A stretch of DNA of 64,000 nt. Source: Metellina segmentata (taxonomy: Eukaryota > Arthropoda > Arachnida > Araneae > Tetragnathidae). Below are positions 57,223 to 64,000 of the stretch, one piece after another. The stretch is taken from NCBI GenBank assembly GCA_947359465.1, contig OX375874.1, positions 96,171,172-96,235,171 on the forward strand, read 5' to 3'. The position numbers and the translations under genes are program-made. The notes below the pieces were generated by a model, which did not search any database, was not told where the DNA came from, and worked only from the letters and a program-made list of their open reading frames with translations. Numbering within the stretch: position 1 is the first letter of the stretch; every line of letters begins with the position of its first letter.

Positions 57223-57955
57223 GCGATTTTCCAAACCCTCACAGATACTACAACAGGGGGCGGGGCTAACCGTAACGGCCACTGATCGCGAGCGCTGGAT
57301 AGGAATCTCCTTCACTACGCTAAAGACAACTGAAATCCTGTATGATCCTGTTTGCAGTGTAATAAATGAAACATGTTAAATAATTTTTCTGTTTTCTTCT
57401 TTTCTTTTCAGATCCATGGCTATGAGTGGGTAGAGGTGGGAGCCGAAAATTGTATCCTTTTATTATATAAGTTAATAATTATATAAGTTAGTGTTTTATG
57501 TATGCTTTTTGTTACATCAGACTGGTCCTAAACCAGAGGTGGATACGACACCATCATCCTAAAGCAAAGGGTGGAAAAATATCAGCTGGTAGTGAGTTCA
57601 GGAGTGGTTCTTAGATTATTTATGTAAAATCAACGGAAGCTTGGAAAAATATAAAAAGGGTATTAAAAATTAGGAAAAGTAATTTAGAATCAAAAGGAAT
57701 TAAATTGGAATTTTTAAAAAATAATTTGGAGGATCTAAAAATTTTTCTGCCAGCTGGGTTCGAACTCGGAAGTCATCCACCGCTGCCGACGCCAAACTGA
57801 AGGTAGGTGACTTTAGCCATTAGGTCATCGTTGCTTCACGAAAAGAAGCTCTTTAATAGAAGACATCATTTTATATTTGGTTGATTTCAGTCTCATTGGC
57901 CGTTACGGTTAGCCCCGCCCCCTGTTGTAGCATCTGTGAGGGTTTGGAAAATCGC
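57223..57955. mobile_element. TIR element with 9-bp TSD, Mutator-like (type 2)
   Basis: Terminal inverted repeats of about 58 bp with one mismatch start GCGATTTTCCAAACCCTCAC and include GGGGGCGGGGCTAACCG. The duplications are GTCTGGGAT (57214-57222) and GTCCGGGAT (57956-57964). The TIRs are unrelated to those of the type 1 element at 43273-44146, yet both enclose a SINE-C in the same orientation relative to the window. No transposase. Confidence 0.88.
57391..57860 (-). mobile_element. SINE-C copy inside the TIR element
   Basis: Colinear with 43393-43875, with a B box GAGTTCGAACCC on the minus strand (57756-57767). It lacks about 14 bases present in the other copy near 43573. Similarity to the other copy stops at about 57391 and 57862, inside the TIRs. 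Confidence 0.7.
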
Positions 57956-58349
57956 GTCCGGGATCAGTCCCTTAAGGGAAAGATCCGAGGACAACACCTC
58001 GTAATTTTGAACCACGGCCAGATGACGAGGCAACACCTGAGCTGGCACCCCACTCTCCAAACTTCCACACCAACCCAACGTGAGGACTTGCGGCCACGAC
58101 AGATTTAAGGTGCAAAAGCCGCCTCTTAAACTATTCGCTTACAAACATCCATGCCCGAACCCGGATTCGAACCAGGAACCTTCCGATCTAGAGGTTAACA
58201 TCTTTTGAATTTCAGGAATAAATAAACATAATTTAATGGCGGGACCTCGCTAGCCTCGCCATACGCGCGTTGAAACGACTCAAGTGAACGTAGCTTTAAC
58301 ATTACGTTTGAATGGATTCAGCAATCTCCCAAAAGCATTGTTTATCATA

Positions 58350-58692
58350 AGACCATAGTTCAAAATTACGTGGAGTTGTCTTCGAATCTTTCCCTTCGTG
58401 ATTGATCCCTGGACCGTCGCCAATAACCCGTTGTGTTGCTCCAGTGTGACGTTAATTAAAATACCTACCTTCATCCCTAAAAGGGTTGCACGCTAAAAGG
58501 TTGAAGGTAGTTGAATTTACGTCGCACTGGATCAACGGGATATTGGCGATTGTCAGCGGTTATACCCGAGGTTATAACTATTCGCTTACTAACATCCATG
58601 CACCATCGCTTACAACATCCATCCGGATTGGAAGCAGGAACCGTCCGATCTAGAGGCTAACAACTTAATGACCAGACCGGCGGGTCGGCTGC
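58350..58692. mobile_element. Two SINE-A fragments in opposite orientation
   Basis: 58350-58475 is a plus-oriented 3' half ('catagttcaaaattacgtgg ... ccgttgtgttgctccagtgtgacgttaatt'). 58510-58692 is a minus-oriented copy with a large internal deletion that keeps the 3' end ('cgtcgcactggatcaacgggatattgg') and the head ('accgtccgatctagaggctaac'). Confidence 0.7.
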
Positions 58693-58837
58693 AGACAAGG
58701 AAAGCTTTAGCAACTCAGAAAGAGGAGACGGTTCGATTTTCAGAATTTATGTTCATATTCAAAAACTAGTCTATATTCAAATTTTCTTTGACTTACATTC
58801 TTATTGAATGATTAGATCAATCGATATCCCATTCCAA

Positions 58838-59544
58838 TCTCTAATAGTATAAAAGAAAGTATTTGTGTTTTTCGCGGGCGCAAGATCATGACGATATAAG
58901 GCACTTACAGCAATGAGATTTGGCACACAGGTAGTCCGAATTCTTTGCAATTTTTGAGTCGCGGCGAAATTTTAAAATTCAATCTAGAAGATTTTTAAAT
59001 GAATTTAATAGTTTTATTCTCTACCTGGTTCTTCGTCCGGACGAAAGAAGAATAGCCCCAATCTTTACTTTTCTACCCACGTGACATTGGAACCATGCCA
59101 CGTTTTTTTCATCGCTTCGGAGAACGCTCAGAAAATTATTTTTTACGTTTCCGCTTTCATTTTGCACGCGGAGAAAATTATTTCTTTCGTTTCCGCTTTC
59201 ATTTTGCGCAGAGAAATGTCTATCCAGCCAGATGATAAATCTTTTAACTGCAGTCGCACTTCTTTTTTCTATATCCTAGACCGTTAAATATAGAGTAAAA
59301 ATTTCAACGGATTTGAAATCTGTGGAAAATTACAGTTTAGATTGATACCTAAAAATATGATTTTCTTTAAATAAATAATTTTTTAATTGAATATATCTTC
59401 AACGGATTTGAAATCTGCGGAAAATGTTACACAAGATTAATACCTTACATCACGGCGTTGCCCGTGGTGTTGGTTTGCGAGGCATGACGGGCACGGGCAA
59501 CACCACGGGCACGGGCAACGTCGGGCTAGACACGCAGTGGCTAG
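58838..59544 (+). mobile_element. Helitron, first family
   Basis: Starts TCTCTAATAGTATAAAAG after an A and ends GACACGCAGTGGCTAG before a T. The 3' region repeats 'gggcacgggcaac' several times. It has two copies of the family phrase (about 59303 and 59398). The copy is the best reference for the interrupted one at 42913-44464. Non-autonomous, 707 bp. Confidence 0.9.
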
Positions 59545-59604
59545 TTTATTTATATGTGTGTACTTTGGATTTTTGCTATTCCGAGAGTAGTTTTTCTCAG
59601 TTTA

Positions 59605-59955
59605 AGTTCTAGCCGGCGAATCCGGGGCAGGGCATGGATGTAAGTTGTGCTGTCCTTTGTTAGGGGCAATGATGGTCCACCCATTGTGTACCCCTTCACA
59701 AGTGACCATCACTTCTGGCCTTGTATAGAGCTACAATGACTTCGGTCAATTCTGTACTGTATTGTATTTGTCTTTGTAATCTGTTCCGGGACCAAACCCA
59801 AAGGTAGTTACATGATTAGGGTTTTATTGCGCAATATCCAAAAGCTAACAAGCTATGCCAAACGCAACATAAAAAACCCGAAGGAAGGGAAGATCCATGG
59901 ACAACGCCGCGTAATTTTAACCACGCTCAGATGACGAGGTCACACCCGAGATCTT
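59605..59955. mobile_element. SINE-A2, SINE-B and SINE-A fragments
   Basis: 59605-59780 is a plus-oriented SINE-A2 body without most of its head ('gggcatggatgtaagttgtgctgtcc', 'acccattgtgtaccccttcacaagtgaccatcacttctgg'). 59815-59875 resembles the SINE-B end. 59877-59955 is a SINE-A body fragment on the minus strand. All are truncated. Confidence 0.6.
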
Positions 59956-60039
59956 CAATAACAGAATACGATATTGGTAAGTGGCTTGAGTAACATTTGA
60001 GATTGATTGAATTTTAACCCTCCAAGTTGTTTCGTCGAG

Positions 60040-60235
60040 ATATCTCGTCCGTCAAGATCTGACCAAGTTTGCTGATGTCGAGATACCTCAAAATATTTTG
60101 CCAGTATGTTTATGACGTGATCAAGATCTGGTCAATTTTCTTCTAATGACTAGACGACGAAATCTTGTGTGGTGGACGATGTCTCGTCCATCACACAAAA
60201 TCTGGTCCGTTTTGCTAATAACCAGATACCTCGTT
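60040..60235. repeat. Second locus of the CATCAAGATCTGGTC repeat
   Basis: Imperfect copies of 'cgtccatcaagatctggtc..ttttgctaat.acgagatacctcg', related to 2950-3190. Copies are diverged and partly rearranged. Confidence 0.6.
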
Positions 60236-60304
60236 GAGTCAAACATAAGGAGGGATAATGATGCAAACTGTTGGTCAAGCTACACCTTTCCTTCATGGCA
60301 AAAC

Positions 60305-60715
60305 AAACTTTAAAAGCTTAAAACAGAAACATAATAAAAGTTTAAAATAGTAACATAATAAAAGTTTGAAATAGTAACATAATAAAAGTTTAAAATAGTA
60401 ACCTAATAAAAGTTTAAAACAGTAACCTAATAAAACTTTAAAATAGTAACATAATAAAAGTTTAAAATAGTAAATTAAAAAATTTTTTAAATAGTAACAT
60501 AAAATTTTTTTTAAAAAATAGTAACATAATAAAAGTTTAAAATATTAACATAATAAAAGTTTAAAATAGCAACATAAAAATTTTTTAATATAGTAACATA
60601 AAATTTTTTTTAAATAGTAACATAAAAAAAGTTTAAAATAGTAACATAATAAAAGTTTAAAATAGTAACATAATAATGGTTTAAAATAGTAACATAATAA
60701 AAGTTCAAGATTAGT
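60305..60715. repeat. 24-bp minisatellite
   Basis: The unit is close to AAATAGTAACATAATAAAAG plus TTTA. About 15 or more units are present, some shortened and A/T-expanded (60477-60530, 60575-60620). Low complexity and AT-rich. Confidence 0.92.
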
Positions 60716-60719
60716 AAAA

Positions 60720-61283
60720 TGTACAAGAAAAAATATGCGGAATAAAAAGATGCATTGAATAAAGCTAAGTGAGTTACCTAAAATTAAAATATGAAGACTT
60801 AAATTTTAATCACAGAAAACGTGAAAGCTGACTCAGGTAAAAGGAGAACTAAGATGGAGTATCCTCATATGAACTTTATGAAATACGATTTGAAACAGTC
60901 GTGAATGACAACAATGGTAAAAATCCTGAATCATCAAAATTTGATGAATGCGGGGTGATTCAACAAGTCGATTGAAATTGGCGAACTCATTTGGTGAAAT
61001 AAAAAGATGTTCCACTAAAATGCATGCGTCTATTTTTATTTCTTCTTAGACATTAGCGGTATACCGGTATACATATTACAAATAAATTCCAGATCGTTAT
61101 AATGGATATTTAAAGGAAAATATCGAACTTAAGAATTTTTGTCCGAAAAGAAAGTCATAAATTTAATATTCACAAGAAAGAAAATAGCTATAAAATAAAT
61201 ATAGTAATCATGATATTTCGCACTAATTACACGAAGGTTAAGACTGGCCTCTGCACAAACACTACTCCGTAATCGATCCGATA
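60720..61283. other. AT-rich DNA, nothing recognised
   Basis: No recognised feature. Confidence 0.5.
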
Positions 61284-61993
61284 TCTTATTATAAAAGGAG
61301 ATTTGTCTGTCTGTCTGTCTCTGTGCGTGCGATGTCCAGACCAATTTATAACACTAACATTTATGTAATTAGGCACACAGGTTGTCCTAAAGATAACTGA
61401 ACAGACCTCGAAACCCGAATTTTTAAATTTAATCTAGAACATTTCAAAATTAATTTATTATTAGTTTCCTTAGAACGGCAACAGTGTGAAGAGATCATAC
61501 TTTGAATTATTTTCCCTTTCATTTCTAGAGTGCAAACAATTCCAGCGAAACAAAACAAATAAAAAATTTTAACTGAAATTTATTTTTATTCTTTAGCCTA
61601 AGTATCTATCTTCGGGATCGTTAAAAATATTAAAAATTTCAACAGATTCGAAATCTGTGGAAATTTTTACACCAGATCGATGCCTTAAATGTGATTTTCT
61701 TTCAATAAATAACTTTTGAATCGTAACTTTTATATTTTCGCAATATGAATTTAACCGCATTTGACTAAGATAATCATTACGAACACAATATGGACTATTT
61801 GAGGTTTTCTATATTCGCGATCGTTAAAGATAGAGTAAAAATTTCAACTGTTTTTAAATCTGCGAAAAATTCTACACATGATCGATACCTCAGGAAGTCC
61901 AAATATTATGCGAATTTGCGACATGCTTATGTCATGTCGGATGGAGGGACCATGAAAAGAACTGCCACGTGCAAAACCGTGGTGGCCTGCTAG
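61284..61993 (+). mobile_element. Helitron, first family, variant 3' end
   Basis: Starts TCTTATTATAAAAGGAGA after an A and ends CGTGGTGGCCTGCTAG before a T. It has the phrase 'aattaggcacacaggttgtcctaaa' and two diverged copies of 'caacggatttgaaatctgcgg'. A (GTCT)n run lies near the 5' end. Non-autonomous, 710 bp. Confidence 0.85.
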
Positions 61994-62035
61994 TGGTTTA
62001 TATTTATGACTCTGAACTCGAAATCGTTCTATTGT

Positions 62036-62230
62036 TGGTTAGTTTGTGGGGTTTTATGGCGCAAGGACCATATTTAGCAATGTTGCACCAGGCACGAGAC
62101 ATACATTAAGTAATACAGACATACACAATGAAGGTTTTAGTGATAAAGAAGAGATAAATTCACCCAGGGAGGAAAGCACAAGGGTATACGTACACATTGA
62201 GCAAGTAGATTCCGGAATAGTTTGTGATTT
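62036..62230 (-). mobile_element. SINE-B copy
   Basis: 'gttggttagtttgtggggttttatggcgcaaggaccatatttagc' is followed by 'gacatacattaagtaatacagacatacac' and a decayed tRNA-like end. No duplication found. Confidence 0.65.
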
Positions 62231-62435
62231 ACACAATAAATATTGAATAGTTCGATGCACTGGTATATGTACCATTTTTTTGGTATTAAGATTATTACGT
62301 CACCTAGAGTGGACTATATGCTGTAGTCTTAAATATAAAAAGTATAGGTGATTTTATTTATTTTTAAATTCTCGCAATATCTGGTATGAAAATGTACATT
62401 CGAAGCAATGTTGAGATACATTGCATTTTGGAATA

Positions 62436-62740
62436 ATTTGGTAATTTTTTTTTTAGTTAACGTCGTACTAGAGCAACACAACGGGCTATTGACGACGGTT
62501 CGGGATCAGTCCCTTAAGGGAAAGATTCGAGGACAACACCTCGTAATTTTGAGCCACGGTCAGATGACGAAGACGACTCAAACTTCCACGCCAACCCAAC
62601 GTGAGGACTTTCGGCCACGACAGATTTAAGGTGCACCAGCCGCCTCTACACCATACGTTTACAAACATCCATGCCCGGGCCCGGATTCGAACCAGGAACC
62701 TTCCGATCTTGAGGCTAACACCTTAACCACTATACCGGTT
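62436..62740 (-). mobile_element. SINE-A, complete, 15-bp target-site duplication
   Basis: The minus strand starts at 62740 with 'accggtatagtggttaagg' (A box) and has the B box over 'ccggattcgaacc'. It ends with the tail 'gacgttaactaaaaaaaaaattacc'. It is flanked by the perfect repeat TTGCATTTTGGAATA (62421-62435 and 62741-62755). A deletion of about 30 bp near 62573 removes 'caacacctgagctggcacccc' found in other copies. Confidence 0.95.
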
Positions 62741-62800
62741 TTGCATTTTGGAATAGACACTAGTATTCATACTTAAAATTCCCTGCAAAGTTAAAAAAAA

Positions 62801-63352
62801 TCTCTATATATAATTCTCTTACGTAGCACGCAAAAAAGACGTTATTTGTTATCCCGTTTTGGCAACACTGTACGATTGTTTGTTTACCACGAAGCCTCGC
62901 GCCAGAATTGAATTTATAGCGTTATCGGATGAAGTTTTATTGAAAAAAAAGAATATTACTCGAGCTGTTACAGTTTATAATAGAAATCAAACTAAAAAAA
63001 GTGTGGGTTGAGTACTGGGGATATGTACACACAAATTATATGCTAGGTGTTCAATTTCCAAAACAGCGCTCACATTTCGAATCAAAATTTGCTCAGTTTT
63101 CATTTGAATTCTGATTCCAAAGGTACTGTATATCTACCTTTTCTGTAATACAGCAAATTGAGGTTTAAACAAAAACAAAAAAAAACTTTATTTTTGAATG
63201 TCATATTTTGTAAACAATCCCTTCTGCTAGAATACATGTCTTCATTGATGGAAGCAAAGCGAGCATAGGTTCGCGCAGCGAACCAATGAGGATTACGAAG
63301 TAATCCTTCCGGGGGTTGGCGAGCGTTAGTGAGCAGGGGGCAGGCCTCCTAG
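62801..63352 (+). mobile_element. Helitron, third family, hairpin-rich 3' end
   Basis: Starts TCTCTATATATAATTCTC after an A and ends GGCAGGCCTCCTAG before a T. The 3' region carries two perfect hairpins, GGTTCG-cgcag-CGAACC (63268-63284) and GGATTAC-gaa-GTAATCC (63290-63306), then 'gggttggcgagcgttagtgagc'. This 3' arrangement is typical of a widespread arthropod Helitron type. Non-autonomous, 552 bp. Confidence 0.88.
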
Positions 63353-64000
63353 TTTGTTTTATTAAACAAAGATGAATGAAAATTCAAATTGGGGAAAATA
63401 TATTTGAAATGAAGCAGAAAATGTGATGTATCGGTTATCAGAAGACGAGCTTTTCGGTTCGCACATGCTCAAACACAGGAAAGCAAAACCACGAACCATA
63501 AAACGCTGTCCCTTTTGAACACAAAAGGCAATAAACAAAATGGTAATGCAAACCCATTGTTGAAAACCGAACTGAAAATCCTGTGATACTTTAACCGAAA
63601 TCGATGTATTTTCTCGCCTCTTACAGAGCGGAGATTGTCTTGAGCCTTATGAATTTCCCCCCGTCCAATAACCACAAGAACCGAGGGATAAGTTTTCAGC
63701 CTTATTCTTGTCCGCTTTAGGAAATGTTCCACTATAAATTCCTCCCGTTCTATCATTTCTTGAGAAATATAGTGTCGAAAAGTTTGGCTCGCCAAAGAGT
63801 CTCACGAATCCTTTAGAAATTGCAATTTTCCAAATGGGCAGAATCATGAAGTTGTAAAGTTTACATATAGAGAGAAAAACTAGACATTGCAGACGAAATA
63901 CTGAAATTTGTTAAACTTAAAATTTGTTCATTCTCTGCCACGTAACAATATTTTAGGAATCTTTTATTCAGAAATCAAATTTCATTCTGTTTGTAAATAA
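63353..64000. other. Unique island, function unknown
   Basis: Non-repetitive, with a 108-codon minus-strand frame (63795-63469). The first part is rich in charged residues (ISQEMIEREEFIVEHFLKR) and the end is hydrophobic. I recognise no family. A weak acceptor-like 'ttctcgcctcttacag' lies on the plus strand at about 63611, but the following frame closes quickly. Confidence 0.35.

Larger units (their letters stand above)
57178..58210 (-). mobile_element. SINE-A copy split by a TIR element
   Basis: The 3' end lies at 57178-57222 ('cttcgtactagcaacacaacgggctattgacgacggtctgggat'). The rest resumes at 57956 ('gtccgggatcagtcccttaagggaaag') and runs to the reversed head (ggattcgaaccaggaacc over the B box, about 58161). 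The insertion between them duplicates nine bases of the SINE itself. Confidence 0.9.

Noticed and set aside
60305..60715. CRISPR-like array
   Set aside because: Repeats are contiguous without unique spacers, AT-rich, and in a eukaryotic context.

Overview
This is AT-rich animal nuclear DNA, dominated by dispersed and nested transposable elements. There are no bacterial-style operons or dense coding. The element mix is typical of an arthropod: Tc1/mariner relatives, hAT, PIF/Harbinger-type MITEs, several Helitron families, tRNA-derived SINEs and a decayed I/Jockey-type LINE. My best guess from the repeat style is a spider or another chelicerate, but the window does not prove it.

The only convincing host coding sequence is one 93-bp exon on the minus strand (19662-19754). 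It has canonical splice sites and encodes part of an I-BAR (IMD) domain of the IRSp53/BAIAP2 family. Most of the window is therefore probably intronic or flanking DNA of that gene. A few non-repetitive, relatively GC-rich islands (about 0.47-0.85, 2.0-2.75, 7.5-8.0, 13.5-14.3, 29.6-30.1, 39.8-40.3, 49.6-50.0, 56.5-57.0 and 63.4-63.85 kb) have no identified function.

Layout. 0-3.5 kb is mostly unique. 3.5-5 kb holds SINEs, followed by a satellite of about 245-bp units (5.0-7.4 kb). 8-11.3 kb has SINE-B copies, one split by a hAT and one by a Tc1 derivative. 12.3-20 kb carries a degenerate satellite, a GC-rich island, SINEs of several families and the exon. 20.8-26 kb has a Tc1 derivative, a SINE-A, a hAT and a Harbinger-type MITE. 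27.5-29.3 kb has a SINE fragment, a Helitron fragment and a nearly full Tc1 transposase pseudogene. 31.6-33.6 kb is the LINE remnant. 35.2-39.7 kb is a pair of direct-repeat Helitrons enclosing a mariner-like foldback with two 486-bp inverted arms. 40.5-44.5 kb has a TTAA-type MITE, a SINE split by a Harbinger-type MITE, and a Helitron containing a 9-bp-TSD element that contains a SINE. 48.4-49.5 kb is a Tc1 split by a hAT MITE. 51-63.4 kb has Helitrons, a 257-bp satellite, a second SINE/9-bp-TSD element/SINE nest, minisatellites and more SINEs.

Many insertions can be bounded to the base by target-site duplications (TSDs): 13, 15 and 13 bp for SINEs, 8 bp for hATs, 9 bp for Mutator-like elements, TAA/TTA for Harbinger-type, TA for Tc1, and A^T for Helitrons. 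Family names SINE-A, SINE-B, SINE-C and SINE-D are labels made for this annotation.
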